In this document: in pieces, positions 16,716 to 25,951 of the stretch
Layout of the letters: every line of letters begins with the position of its first letter
Numbering within the stretch: the stretch's first letter is position 1
NCBI RefSeq assembly: GCF_001622165.1
Contig: NZ_LVWG01000016.1
Coordinates: 62,001-126,000 of the forward strand
Origin: Pelodictyon luteolum
GTDB lineage: Bacteria; Bacteroidota; Chlorobiia; Chlorobiales; Chlorobiaceae
Length of the DNA: 64,000 nt
Reading direction: 5' to 3'
Notes under the pieces: generated by a model
What the model was told of the DNA's origin: nothing
Databases searched by the model: none
Seen by the model: only the letters and a program-made list of their open reading frames with translations
Position numbers and translations under genes: made by a program

Positions 16716-17707
16716 AAAAAGTATTCATGCCCCTCGTGATGGTTGCCGTCCTCTCATGCATTCCGTATGTAGGAGTCGCCTACTTCGGCATGGGTTATCT
16801 GTTCGGCGTCATCATCCCTTATCTTGCTGTCCTGCTTTTTGTGGCAGGATTTGCCTGGAGGATGTACGATTGGCTGAGCCGTCCGGTGCCGTTCTGCATC
16901 ACTACCACCTGCGGTCAGGAGAAATCACTCGACTGGATCAAGCACCAGAAACTTGAAAGCCCCGCCACGAAGTGGCAGGCGGCCCTTCGCGTGATGATGG
17001 AGGTGCTCTTTTTCCGTTCGCTGTTCCGCAACACCAAAGCCGAGCTCCATACGGGTCCGCAGCTGGCCTACGCTTCGAGCAAGTGGCTCTGGATGGGCGG
17101 GCTGGCCTTCCACTGGTCGCTGCTTCTTATCGGTCTGCGCCACGCACGCTTCTTTTTCATTGAGCCGCCCCTTGTCGTGCAGCTCATCGAGCGTACCGAC
17201 CGCTTTTTTGAGCTCACACTGCCGGCCTTCTACATGACGGACGCCATCGTGCTTGCAGCCATCACGTACCTTGTCGCCAGACGCCTGCGCGATGCGAAGA
17301 TGCGGATCATTTCTCTGCAGACCGATTTCTTCCCGCTCTTCCTCATCGGCGGCATCGTCCTTGCAGGCATGTCGATGCGCTACGTTGCCAAGGTCGACGT
17401 GCTCGCTATCAAGGCGCTGATGATGAACCTTGCCGCCTTCAGTTTCGATGCGCCCGGTTCGATCAGTCCGCTCTTCTACATCCACCTGTTCCTTGCTTCG
17501 GTGCTGGCGGTTTACTTCCCATTCAGCAAGCTGATGCATGCCGGGGCGATTTTCCTCAGCCCTACGCGCAATCTGGCTAATAACAGCCGCGAAAAGCGGC
17601 ATGTAAACCCGTGGAACAAGAAAATCAAGTTCCGTACCTACAGCGAGTACGAGGATGATTACCGGGAAAAGATGAAAAAAGCCGGACTTCCGGTTGAAAA
17701 GGACTGA
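16712..17707 (+). CDS. dsrM: DsrM, membrane cytochrome b subunit of DsrMKJOP
   Basis: The 331-residue protein has an N-terminal pair of membrane helices (VMVAVLSCIPYVGVAYFGMGYLFGVII region) and a NarI-like cytochrome b core with several histidines in or near helices (FHWSLLLIGLRHARFF, YIHLFLASVLAVYFPFSKLMHAG). It would bind heme b and exchange electrons with menaquinone, passing them to or from DsrK on the cytoplasmic face. It overlaps dsrT by four bases and is followed two bases later by dsrK. Confidence 0.95.
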   Translation: MKKVFMPLVMVAVLSCIPYVGVAYFGMGYLFGVIIPYLAVLLFVAGFAWRMYDWLSRPVPFCITTTCGQEKSLDWIKHQKLESPATKWQAALRVMMEVLFFRSLFRNTKAELHTGPQLAYASSKWLWMGGLAFHWSLLLIGLRHARFFFIEPPLVVQLIERTDRFFELTLPAFYMTDAIVLAAITYLVARRLRDAKMRIISLQTDFFPLFLIGGIVLAGMSMRYVAKVDVLAIKALMMNLAAFSFDAPGSISPLFYIHLFLASVLAVYFPFSKLMHAGAIFLSPTRNLANNSREKRHVNPWNKKIKFRTYSEYEDDYREKMKKAGLPVEKD

Positions 17708-17709
17708 TC

Positions 17710-19359
17710 ATGTCAAAATACGCACCAAAAAAAAACCAGCTCACCCGCGAGTTCCTGGAAAAACCCAGCCCCCTGAAAGGCGATTACGCTCGCCAGGAGT
17801 GGTGGGATATGCCGGTCGAGTTCCGCGACGGAAACTGGTGCCACTCAGCCAAGCCTGAAGTGCTCGGAGAGATCGGCTTTCCGAATCCCCGCAAATGGGC
17901 GGCTCCTGATGACGACTGGCAGCTTCCCGAGGGGTGGGAGAAGACTATCCACGAGGGACTGAAAGAGCGCCTGAAAAAGTTCCGCTCGCTGAAGCTCTAT
18001 CTTGACGCCTGCGTGCGCTGCGGAGCATGCGCCGACAAGTGCCATTTCTTCCTCGGCACCGGCGACCCGAAGAACATGCCGGTCATTCGCGCCGAGCTGC
18101 TCCGCTCGGTCTACCGGAACGATTTCCCCATGGTGGAGAAAATCCTGAAAGGGTTTTCCGGGTCGAGGAAGCTGACGCAGGAGGTCATCAAGGAGTGGCA
18201 TATGTACTTTTATCAGTGTACCGAGTGCCGCCGCTGCTCCGTGTTCTGCCCGCTCGGCATCGATACGGCCGAGATTACGATGGTGGCGCGTGAACTATTG
18301 AACCTGATCGGCGTCAACAACAACTGGATCCTTGCCCCGGTCGCCAACTGCAACCGCACCGGCAACCATCTCGGCATCGAGCCGCACACATTCGTCCAGA
18401 ACATCGAATCGCTGGTCGATGACATCGAGGATCTTACCGGCGTGACGGTGAACCCCACCTTCAACCGCAAGGGGGCCGAAGTGCTTTTCATCACCCCTTC
18501 GGGCGATGTGTTCGGAGACCCCGGAGTCTATACCATGATGGGTTACATGCTGCTTTTCGAGCACATCGGCCTTGACTACACCATCAGCACCTACGCCTCC
18601 GAGGGGGGAAACTTCGGACTCTTCACCACGAACGACATGATGAAGAAGCTGAACGCAAAAATGTACCACGAGGCCGAGCGGCTTAAGGTAAAATGGGTCC
18701 TCGGCGGCGAGTGCGGCCACATGTGGCGCGTCGTTCACCAGTACATGAATACGATGAACGGGCCGGCCGGATTCCTCGAGCAGCCGGTCTCTCCGGTCAC
18801 CGGCACGAAGTTCACGAATGCGGCTGCAACCAAGATGGTGCACATTGCCGAGTTCACCGCCGATCTCATCCATAACAACAAGCTGAAACTGGACCCGAGC
18901 CGCAACGACCATCTCCGCACCACCTTCCACGACTCCTGCAACGTGGCGCGCGGCATGGGCATGTTCGAAGAGCCCCGTTACGTCCTGAACAATGTCTGCA
19001 ACTCGTTCAACGAGATGCCGGAAGACACCATCCGCGAGCGGACGTTCTGCTGTGGTTCGGGCAGCGGCATCAATGCCGAAGAGTTCATGGAGATGCGTAT
19101 GCGCGGCGGATTCCCTCGTGCCAATGCGGTGCGCCACGTCAAGAAGTCGCACCGGGTCAACTCGCTGGTGACCATCTGCGCCATCGACCGTGCGACCCTG
19201 CCCTCCCTCATGCGCTATTGGAACCCCGGTGTGACCGTCTACGGTCTGCACGAGCTGGTGGGCAACGCGCTGGTGATGCAGGGCGAGAAAAAGAGGACCG
19301 TGGATTTGAGGGAGAATCCGATGGCCGGAAAAGGCGAGGGGGAGAGCGATGATGCATAA
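17710..19359 (+). CDS. dsrK: DsrK, HdrD-like iron-sulfur subunit of DsrMKJOP
   Basis: The 549-residue protein has two [4Fe-4S] ferredoxin sites (C101, C104, C107, C111 and C170, C173, C176, C180). A C-terminal CCG-type catalytic region follows (HDSCNVARG and FCCGSGSG), as in heterodisulfide reductase HdrD. In the accepted model DsrK acts on the DsrC disulfide or trisulfide at the cytoplasmic side of the membrane. Its end overlaps the dsrJ start by 11 bases. Confidence 0.96.
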   Translation: MSKYAPKKNQLTREFLEKPSPLKGDYARQEWWDMPVEFRDGNWCHSAKPEVLGEIGFPNPRKWAAPDDDWQLPEGWEKTIHEGLKERLKKFRSLKLYLDACVRCGACADKCHFFLGTGDPKNMPVIRAELLRSVYRNDFPMVEKILKGFSGSRKLTQEVIKEWHMYFYQCTECRRCSVFCPLGIDTAEITMVARELLNLIGVNNNWILAPVANCNRTGNHLGIEPHTFVQNIESLVDDIEDLTGVTVNPTFNRKGAEVLFITPSGDVFGDPGVYTMMGYMLLFEHIGLDYTISTYASEGGNFGLFTTNDMMKKLNAKMYHEAERLKVKWVLGGECGHMWRVVHQYMNTMNGPAGFLEQPVSPVTGTKFTNAAATKMVHIAEFTADLIHNNKLKLDPSRNDHLRTTFHDSCNVARGMGMFEEPRYVLNNVCNSFNEMPEDTIRERTFCCGSGSGINAEEFMEMRMRGGFPRANAVRHVKKSHRVNSLVTICAIDRATLPSLMRYWNPGVTVYGLHELVGNALVMQGEKKRTVDLRENPMAGKGEGESDDA

Positions 19360-19729
19360 GAACACACTCATCGGACTGGTCATCGTGGCCATGCTTGCCG
19401 CAGCGGCTTACCTTGCCACGGGCGCCGAAACAAGGGATGCTTCCCCGGCGGCTGATTCTGGTACAGCGGACAGCACTGTCTGCATATACCCTAAAGAGTA
19501 CATGCAGACCCATCATATGCAGGTGCTGGCTGACTGGAAAGAACATGCAGCCCATGAAGGGCCCGATGCCTTCATGAAGACACCCGATGGGCGGCGGTTC
19601 CAGAAGGATCTCGCCACCTGCCTTGGCTGCCACGACAACAACCGCTTTTTCTGCTTCAGCTGCCACAACTACGCAAACGTGAAGCCGAACTGCTGGAACT
19701 GCCACATATCTCCACAAGATCTACCGTGA
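19349..19729 (+). CDS. dsrJ: DsrJ, periplasmic triheme cytochrome c
   Basis: The 126-residue protein has an uncleaved or cleavable N-terminal membrane segment (LIGLVIVAMLAAAAYLA) and exactly three CXXCH motifs (CLGCH, CFSCH, CWNCH), the signature of DsrJ. C45 in STVCIYPKEYM is at the place of the cysteine that ligates one heme in the Allochromatium protein. It works on the periplasmic side with DsrO. It overlaps dsrK upstream and dsrO downstream. Confidence 0.96.
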   Translation: MMHKNTLIGLVIVAMLAAAAYLATGAETRDASPAADSGTADSTVCIYPKEYMQTHHMQVLADWKEHAAHEGPDAFMKTPDGRRFQKDLATCLGCHDNNRFFCFSCHNYANVKPNCWNCHISPQDLP

Positions 19730-20484
19730 TGAACGAAGAGAGAAGGACATTCATGAGGAAAGCGGGACTCGGCCTCATTGCCGGACTGGGAGCTGCTTCG
19801 GGTATCCTCAGCAACCCGCTCTTTGAGCGTGTATCTGCTTCCGCGTGGGCTTCCTCCCCAAAACAGCCGGGCAGGCGCTGGGGAATGGTGATCGATACAC
19901 GCCGCTGCCCCGAAGGCTGCACGACATGCCTCGATGCCTGCCGCAGGAGCCATAATGTGCCCACATTCAGCGACCCGCGCCGACAGGTTGAGTGGATCCA
20001 TAAGGAGGATGGGCGCGCACTTCTCGGTACTGCGTGCGCCACGAAGCAGGCGATTCCCGCCCTCTGCAACCACTGTGCAGAGCCGAGCTGCGTGAGGGCG
20101 TGTCCAACGGACTCGATCTTCCGGAGAAAGGACGGCATTGTCGCCATCGATTACCACCGCTGCATCGGCTGCCGTTCCTGTATGCTTGCGTGCCCGTACG
20201 GAGAGGTCAGTTTCAACTGGAGCGACCCCCGCCCGGCTATCAAGGAACCGACTCCCGAATATCCGACGAGAGAGCAGGGTGTCGTCGAGAAGTGCAGCTT
20301 CTGTTCCGACCGCCTGAAAAAAGGCCTTGAACCCTCATGCTCGAGCCAGTGCCCTGAAGGGGCGATGACATTCGGTGACCTCAACGACCCCAAGTCCGCC
20401 GTAAGCAGGCTGCTAGGGTCGAACGAGACGATGCGGCGCAAGCCGGAGCTCGGCACCGAACCGTCGGTATTCTACATCATTTAA
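19726..20484 (+). CDS. dsrO: DsrO, periplasmic iron-sulfur protein with Tat signal
   Basis: The 252-residue protein starts with a twin-arginine signal (RRTFMRKAGLGLIAGLGAA), followed by a ferredoxin-type electron carrier with four cysteine groups (CPEGCTTCLDAC, CNHCAEPSCVRACP, CIGCRSCMLACP, CSFC...CSSQCP). This matches DsrO, which links DsrJ to the NrfD-like DsrP. It overlaps dsrJ by four bases and precedes dsrP by 33. Confidence 0.95.
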   Translation: MMNEERRTFMRKAGLGLIAGLGAASGILSNPLFERVSASAWASSPKQPGRRWGMVIDTRRCPEGCTTCLDACRRSHNVPTFSDPRRQVEWIHKEDGRALLGTACATKQAIPALCNHCAEPSCVRACPTDSIFRRKDGIVAIDYHRCIGCRSCMLACPYGEVSFNWSDPRPAIKEPTPEYPTREQGVVEKCSFCSDRLKKGLEPSCSSQCPEGAMTFGDLNDPKSAVSRLLGSNETMRRKPELGTEPSVFYII

Positions 20485-20517
20485 GGAACACAAGACAGGA
20501 ATCAGGAAAAATCAGCC

Positions 20518-21693
20518 ATGTTCGAAAAAGCACTCAAAGGGAACGCCGCGTACTGGACCTGGATCACCTTTCTCGCTGTTCTGGCGGGAGCGGGCATCCA
20601 TGGCTACCGGATACAGAGCGAAGAAGGGCTCGCTTCCACCGGCATGGGCGTCGGTGCGGTCTGGGGTATTTACAACGCGCAGCTGCCATTCCTTGCGGGT
20701 CTTGCCGCATCGGCGCTTTTCATCCTTGTTCCCGAGCGTCTCATGAAGCGCAGTGAACTGTCTGCCGCAGCTCCGCTCTCGGCATTCCTTGCTGCAGTAG
20801 CCGCAGCCATGAGTCTGCTGTTCATCGCAGCAGGGCTCGGCATGCCTTCGCGCATTCCGGGCCTCTTCATGAACATGTCGCCCTCTGCACCCGCCTCATG
20901 GCATGCTCCGGCCCTCATGGCTTATCTTGTCCTATCGCTCAGTGCAGGATGGGCGCTTCTTGCCTCACGAAAGAAAGGCACCACTCCGCCACGCTGGCTT
21001 CGTGCGGTCGTCATGCTTGCCGTGCCGGTCGGGTTCGCACTTCCGGTCATCGCCGCTTTCATGCTCGCCGTTATGCCGACCTACGGACTCTGGACGAGCG
21101 CCATGCTCGCACCGAGGATCCTGGTTTCGGGCCTCGCCGCCGGCATGGGGCTCCTCATGTTCATGGTGGTAGCCATGCGCCGTTCCGCGGGTCCCGATGA
21201 AGGCAAAGAGCTGGTGGAGCGTCTTGCCGGCTACACCGCTCTTGCTGGCCTGGCCTCGCTGTTCTTCATAGGCCTTGATGCCGGCACCGCGTTTCTCGGG
21301 AACCTGCCTTCGGAAACCTACGCCCTTCGTCTGCTTTACAGCGACATGGCGCGTGAGGCGCTGCCCGCTGCATATGCTCCGTTTTCATTGCTTCCCTCCG
21401 TGCTGCTTGTTGCCGGGGCGGTCTCGGTCGCACTGCTTCTGCTGCCGGTGGTCCGGAGGACGGGCGGCATGCTCGCTGCCGCTGCAGGCCTCCTGATCGC
21501 CATTTCTGCATGGTTCGACCGCGGACCCGGCCTGATCCTTGCAGGCCAGGCTTCGCCGGACGGCGGAACGGTCTACGCGCCCGCAATGCCGGACATGCTC
21601 GTCACAATTGGTATCTGGGCAGGCGGAGCACTTCTCTTGACCGCCCTGCTCAAGGTCACCATATCCGTCCGCAGGTCAAGGGAGGCACTGTGA
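20518..21693 (+). CDS. dsrP: DsrP, NrfD-type integral membrane subunit
   Basis: The 391-residue protein has about ten hydrophobic segments and the NrfD/PsrC-like character of DsrP, the quinone-interacting partner of DsrO. Examples are WTWITFLAVLAGAGIHGYRI near the N-terminus and repeated Ala/Leu-rich helices. It completes DsrMKJOP. Its stop overlaps the GTG start of dsrV by four bases. Confidence 0.93.
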   Translation: MFEKALKGNAAYWTWITFLAVLAGAGIHGYRIQSEEGLASTGMGVGAVWGIYNAQLPFLAGLAASALFILVPERLMKRSELSAAAPLSAFLAAVAAAMSLLFIAAGLGMPSRIPGLFMNMSPSAPASWHAPALMAYLVLSLSAGWALLASRKKGTTPPRWLRAVVMLAVPVGFALPVIAAFMLAVMPTYGLWTSAMLAPRILVSGLAAGMGLLMFMVVAMRRSAGPDEGKELVERLAGYTALAGLASLFFIGLDAGTAFLGNLPSETYALRLLYSDMAREALPAAYAPFSLLPSVLLVAGAVSVALLLLPVVRRTGGMLAAAAGLLIAISAWFDRGPGLILAGQASPDGGTVYAPAMPDMLVTIGIWAGGALLLTALLKVTISVRRSREAL

Positions 21694-22157
21694 GCACCTT
21701 CATTCCTATCAACCTCCGCATCGACGGGCGCAGGATCCTCTTCATCGGCGGAGGGGCGCTGGCCATGCATAAATTGCAGTCGGTCCTGCTCTTCACCGGC
21801 GACGTCACTGTCCTGGCGCCTGATATCAGCATGGAGATCCTGTCAACGGGTATCCATCAGCTCAAGAAATCATACGAGCCCTCTGATCTCGATGGATTTT
21901 TTCTCATATATGCATGCTCCGAGGACGACCGACTCAATCACCGGGTCCTCGACGATGCGCAAGAGAAGGGTATTCTCTGCAACATTGTCGACAATCGTCG
22001 GGATTCTGATTTCATCTCTCCAGCGCTGTTCCGCCACGACGGAATGACGGTCGCCGTCTCCTCCGACGGCAGGAATGCCCGCCGTTCGGTCGAGTGGCGC
22101 AACGCAATCAAGGACCTCTTTCTCGGCAACGCACACCACCCAGCAAGCAACATCTGA
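21690..22157 (+). CDS. dsrV: DsrV, precorrin-2 dehydrogenase / sirohydrochlorin ferrochelatase-type protein
   Basis: The 155-residue product resembles the N-terminal half of CysG (Met8p). It has a Rossmann NAD-binding start ([20 protein letters not shown]) and the [36 protein letters not shown] segment. This activity turns precorrin-2 into sirohydrochlorin and siroheme. I use the GTG at 21690: it overlaps the dsrP stop and has GGGAGG upstream. In this operon it supplies the DsrAB cofactor together with DsrW and DsrN. Confidence 0.9.
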   Translation: MSTFIPINLRIDGRRILFIGGGALAMHKLQSVLLFTGDVTVLAPDISMEILSTGIHQLKKSYEPSDLDGFFLIYACSEDDRLNHRVLDDAQEKGILCNIVDNRRDSDFISPALFRHDGMTVAVSSDGRNARRSVEWRNAIKDLFLGNAHHPASNI

Positions 22158-22168
22158 AGTACCCCGAC

Positions 22169-23536
22169 ATGAAAAAAAACAACCAGCAGGAAAAGGGATA
22201 TGTCTATATCATCGGCGCCGGTCCCGGCGACCCCGACCTCCTTACCCTCAAAGCCGAGCGTGCCCTGCATGCATCCGACGTTATCCTCTACGATGATCTG
22301 GTCACGAGTGCCCTCGTCGACCGGTTTGAGGGGTTGAAGATCTATACCGGCAAGCGAAAGGACAGCCACCACTTCGAGCAGGATGCCATCAATGAGGAGA
22401 TCGTCCGCCACGCGCTTCGTGGTAAGACTGTCGCCCGTCTTAAGGGAGGCGATCCGTTTGTTTTCGGCCGCGGGGGTGAGGAAATCGATGTCCTCCGTCA
22501 GCACCGCATAGACTACGAAATCATCCCCGGCATCACGGCCGCGCACGGGGCGAGTTCCTACAGCGAAATCCCGCTCACCATGCGGAAGGTATCCTCTTCT
22601 GTGGCCTTCTGCACCGGCCATCCCATCAACAAGATCCAGGCGCCCGATGCCGACACGCTGGTCTACTACATGGTGGCATCGTCCGTTCACGCAGTGCTTG
22701 AGGCGGTCCTGAAAAAAGGGAGAAGCGAGTCGACGAAGGTGGCTATCGTCCAGAACGCCACCCGCTACAACCAGCAGGTCTTTACCGGTACCATCGGCGA
22801 GTTCCTGCGGCGCGACAGGGTTGCATATTCTCCTGCCTTGCTCATCATCGGTGAGAACATCAATCATTTCATCGAGGAGAACTGGTTCTCCCGAAAGAAG
22901 AAAGTACTGACGGTCGGCGGTGAGCCAACCCACTTCAGCAACCGTGACTATGTAAGGGTGAACTTTCCCTGCCGGAGAGAGGAGGCTGCGGAGCGCAGCG
23001 TGCTCGAGGAATGTTTCAATACTATCGGCGACTGGCCGGTCGTGTTCTTCCCGAACCGCTTTGCTGTCAAGTACTTTTTCAGTTACCTGATGGAGTTCGG
23101 CCGCGATGTTCGCCACCTGTCGGGTGCCCGCATCTGCACCCTCGGCCGGCCGGCGGCTACCGAGCTGCAGAAGTACGGCATACTCAGCGACTTCGAGCTT
23201 GAGCCAGAAAGTCCGTCAGCCATTGCCGGCATGCTGAAGGACGGAGGCATCAGCGCCCAAAAGGTCCTATTGCCCGGCTCTAACCTTGTTGACAGCTACC
23301 TTGTCAACGCTCTTGAGGAAGAGGGCAACACCGTCACCCCGCTTTCCGTCTACCTGCATGGCAAGCATGAGCAGGAGGAGAGCATCGATCTCGACTTCAT
23401 CGATGAAATCTGGTTTTCCTCGCCCTCCTGCGTGAAGAACTTCAGCGCCCTCTACCGGAGCATCCCGGAGCGGATCACGGTGACGACGGCTGACGGGGAA
23501 ACCGCAGCGGAATACGCCCGCCTGTTTGGCAGCTGA
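22169..23536 (+). CDS. dsrW: DsrW, fused uroporphyrinogen-III methyltransferase and uroporphyrinogen-III synthase
   Basis: The 455-residue protein has an N-terminal SUMT/CobA domain (residues about 9-250: [47 protein letters not shown]). A C-terminal HemD-like domain follows (about 265-455, ending [14 protein letters not shown]...[11 protein letters not shown]). The fusion would close the ring and then methylate uroporphyrinogen III, giving precorrin-2 for DsrV. The ATG at 22169 is 11 bases after the dsrV stop. It is the last gene of the dsr operon. Confidence 0.9.
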   Translation: MKKNNQQEKGYVYIIGAGPGDPDLLTLKAERALHASDVILYDDLVTSALVDRFEGLKIYTGKRKDSHHFEQDAINEEIVRHALRGKTVARLKGGDPFVFGRGGEEIDVLRQHRIDYEIIPGITAAHGASSYSEIPLTMRKVSSSVAFCTGHPINKIQAPDADTLVYYMVASSVHAVLEAVLKKGRSESTKVAIVQNATRYNQQVFTGTIGEFLRRDRVAYSPALLIIGENINHFIEENWFSRKKKVLTVGGEPTHFSNRDYVRVNFPCRREEAAERSVLEECFNTIGDWPVVFFPNRFAVKYFFSYLMEFGRDVRHLSGARICTLGRPAATELQKYGILSDFELEPESPSAIAGMLKDGGISAQKVLLPGSNLVDSYLVNALEEEGNTVTPLSVYLHGKHEQEESIDLDFIDEIWFSSPSCVKNFSALYRSIPERITVTTADGETAAEYARLFGS

Positions 23537-23882
23537 ACCTGTAAACCAAAACAGAACAAAGGATCCCTTCCCGATGGCACCTGAACATGCTTCAGCTCTC
23601 TTTCACCGATGCAACAGCAACCGAAATGAGGATGCGGGTCGGGAGCGTGCTAAGAGTCGCGATGCTGAGCCTTCGGTCTCGGACTCATGCGGCGGGGACG
23701 GATGCCGGTCATGCGAGGTGACTGGCCCGGACCGGGGGCAGGGCATTGGGAATGAGCGGGGCAGAGGGGGCGATGCCGGGGAGCATTAGCCGCCCCACCG
23801 GTATGCATTTTCCCGCTAAAACGCTTATATTCCCCCTGTCAGCGGGGCTCCCCGTGCCCGTTCCTATCACGCTGCAGGGGAT
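23537..23882. other. Intergenic region after the dsr operon, no convincing gene
   Basis: These 346 bases are GC-rich. They contain two overlapping open frames on the plus strand (from about 23526 and from an ATG at 23588, 44 codons); neither has recognisable composition, conserved motifs or a convincing ribosome binding site. No clear terminator with a T-run was found for the dsr operon. It may hold a degraded gene start. Confidence 0.4.
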
Positions 23883-24626
23883 ATGACCTCCCCCGCATTA
23901 CCTTCGAATAAAACGTTTTGCACTATGCTGGGTGATGTCCTCCTCATACGCGAGCATCATATCGCGGCCGCCGCAGTCATTGCCGGTCGGGTGCTTGCCG
24001 ACATGCAGAAGCTTCGCCATGAACATCCCGGCCATAAGTACATTGTGGCTATTTCAGGAGAGTCCGGCAGCGGCAAGAGCGAACTCTCGCATGCCCTCGC
24101 CCAGAACCTCAAGAAGGTCGGAGCACAGCCAAAAATCCTCCATACCGACAACTATTACCGGATAGCGCCTTCCGAGCGTCTCGCGGCCCGTATCGCCGAC
24201 AATTTCGAGCATGTCGGAGTTAGCGAATATGACTGGGATCTCCTGAAAAGCAACATCGGGGACTTCCGCACCGGGCGCATGTCGCTCATGCCCTGCATCG
24301 ACATCGTCAGCGGCCAGCTCGACCGGCTCATCACCGACTTCAGCAAGGTTGACGTGCTCGTCGTCGACGGCCTCTACGCCCTTGGCATCAAGGATGCCGA
24401 CCTCTGCATATACATCGATCTTACCTGGCGTGAAACCCGCAAGAACCAGGACCTGCGCGGTAAGGAGAGCAATGACCTGTACCGCCTTAAAGTGCTTGAA
24501 AAAGAGCATGAGGACGTGCTTGCCTTCCGCTACCGTGCCGATCTCATTATCGATCATGACTATCATGTGAATGAAGCTCCGGATCCCGACGACGCTGCGG
24601 CAGAGGGTGATTATGCAGGGAACTAG
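23883..24626 (+). CDS. Uridine kinase / phosphoribulokinase-like P-loop kinase
   Basis: The 247-residue protein contains a Walker A motif (AISGESGSGKSELSHAL, near residue 60), the substrate-lid segment HTDNYYRI typical of the uridine kinase/PRK family, and VLVVDGLYALGI as the Walker B strand. It probably phosphorylates a nucleoside or sugar phosphate; the real substrate is unknown. Residues 1-45 are an extra N-terminal region, and an internal ATG at 23925 could be the true start. The end overlaps the following MFS gene by 14 bases, so the pair is translationally coupled. Confidence 0.75.
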   Translation: MTSPALPSNKTFCTMLGDVLLIREHHIAAAAVIAGRVLADMQKLRHEHPGHKYIVAISGESGSGKSELSHALAQNLKKVGAQPKILHTDNYYRIAPSERLAARIADNFEHVGVSEYDWDLLKSNIGDFRTGRMSLMPCIDIVSGQLDRLITDFSKVDVLVVDGLYALGIKDADLCIYIDLTWRETRKNQDLRGKESNDLYRLKVLEKEHEDVLAFRYRADLIIDHDYHVNEAPDPDDAAAEGDYAGN

Positions 24627-25908
24627 CAATCTCCTTCGGCCCGGTGGGACCCGCTCCATCAAAGCATCCCTTCTCTCGGCATTTCCCGCCTTTCAGAGTC
24701 CGAACTTCCGCAGTTACTTCCCCGGCCAAGTGGTCTCCATGGTCGGCACCTGGATCCAGATGGTCGCCCAGGGCTGGCTGGTGCTGGAGCTCACCGGTTC
24801 GGCATTCGACGTGGGTCTTGCGGCCGCCGCATCGACTCTTCCGACGCTCTTTTTATCGCTCATCGGCGGCGTCATCGTCGACCGATACCCCCGCCGCACC
24901 ATCATTCTCTGGACCCAGTCGTCATCAATGGTGCTTGCATTCATCCTCGGTATCTTCGCCCTCACCGGCACTGTCACGATGCCCATCATCCTCGTTCTCT
25001 CCTTCCTGCTCGGCTGCGTCAATGCCATCAATGTGCCTGCACTTCAGGCGTTCCTCAGCGAAATGGTCGAACGGGAGCATCTCTCATCTGCCATTGCGCT
25101 CAACTCCGCCATATATAACGGCTCGAGGGTCATCGGCCCGGCCATAGCGGGGGTGCTCATCGCTGTCGCCGGAACCGGAGCTGCCTTCATGCTCAACGGG
25201 TTCAGCTTCTTCGCCGTCCTTTTGTCCCTCTTCATGATTAAAGTCGGGACGCGCAGTCCCTCCCCAACTGAGTCAGGCCACCCCGTCCGTGCCATCACGG
25301 ACGGGCTCCGTTACTCATGGCACCACCCTCTCATCCGCACCATCGTCATCTTCATTGCCGTCATCTCAATTTTTGGCTGGTCGTACGTTACCATGCTGCC
25401 GGTTGTGGCCAAGCGTTCGTTCAATATGGACGCCACCGGTCTCGGGTACCTCTACGGCGTCTCCGGCATAGGGTCCGTCATCGGTACCGTGCTCATCTCC
25501 ATGTATTCCCGGCGGGTTGATCGACTGGTGTTCATCGCAGGGGGAACCATTCTCTTCGCACTCTCCCTCATCGGATTCACCTACACCCTCTCTCTCCCCC
25601 TCGCGCTGTTCTTCCTCTTTCTCTGCGGCTTCGGTCTCGTGGCTGCCGTGGCCACAATGAGCGCTACCATTCAGGGCACGGTAGAGGACCGGTACCGCGG
25701 AAGGGTTATGAGTCTCTATATGATGGTTTTCATGGGGTTCATGCCGATAGGCAACCTCCAGGTGGGGTGGCTCTCGGAGCAGTTTGGTACCGGCCCTGCC
25801 ATCCGGTTCGGATGTCTTGTAACGCTCTTTGCCGCAGTTGTCATAATCTTCTACAGTCGCCGCGTCCGCAGTGATTACCAGCGCTACAGGGAAGAGTCGA
25901 AGTTGTGA
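24613..25908 (+). CDS. MFS exporter of the EntS/MFS_3 type
   Basis: The 431-residue protein shows 11-12 membrane segments and the family opening FRSYFPGQVVSMVGTWIQMVAQGWLVLELTGSAFDVG, as in the transmembrane secretion effector/EntS group. GGVIVDRYPRRT is the loop 2-3 motif A. Such proteins export siderophores, drugs or other small molecules; the substrate is unknown. I chose the ATG at 24613 (GAGGGTG upstream), which overlaps the kinase end. It converges with the efflux operon on the other strand. Confidence 0.85.
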   Translation: MQGTSNLLRPGGTRSIKASLLSAFPAFQSPNFRSYFPGQVVSMVGTWIQMVAQGWLVLELTGSAFDVGLAAAASTLPTLFLSLIGGVIVDRYPRRTIILWTQSSSMVLAFILGIFALTGTVTMPIILVLSFLLGCVNAINVPALQAFLSEMVEREHLSSAIALNSAIYNGSRVIGPAIAGVLIAVAGTGAAFMLNGFSFFAVLLSLFMIKVGTRSPSPTESGHPVRAITDGLRYSWHHPLIRTIVIFIAVISIFGWSYVTMLPVVAKRSFNMDATGLGYLYGVSGIGSVIGTVLISMYSRRVDRLVFIAGGTILFALSLIGFTYTLSLPLALFFLFLCGFGLVAAVATMSATIQGTVEDRYRGRVMSLYMMVFMGFMPIGNLQVGWLSEQFGTGPAIRFGCLVTLFAAVVIIFYSRRVRSDYQRYREESKL

Positions 25909-25951
25909 GGGTTCTGGATGTTTGCCCTGTTTGCCGGACCCTTATGCTTTT

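Noticed and set aside
23526-23789. 87-codon frame overlapping the dsrW end
   Set aside because: Arg/Gly-rich composition without motif, start inside dsrW and no ribosome binding site; treated as noncoding.
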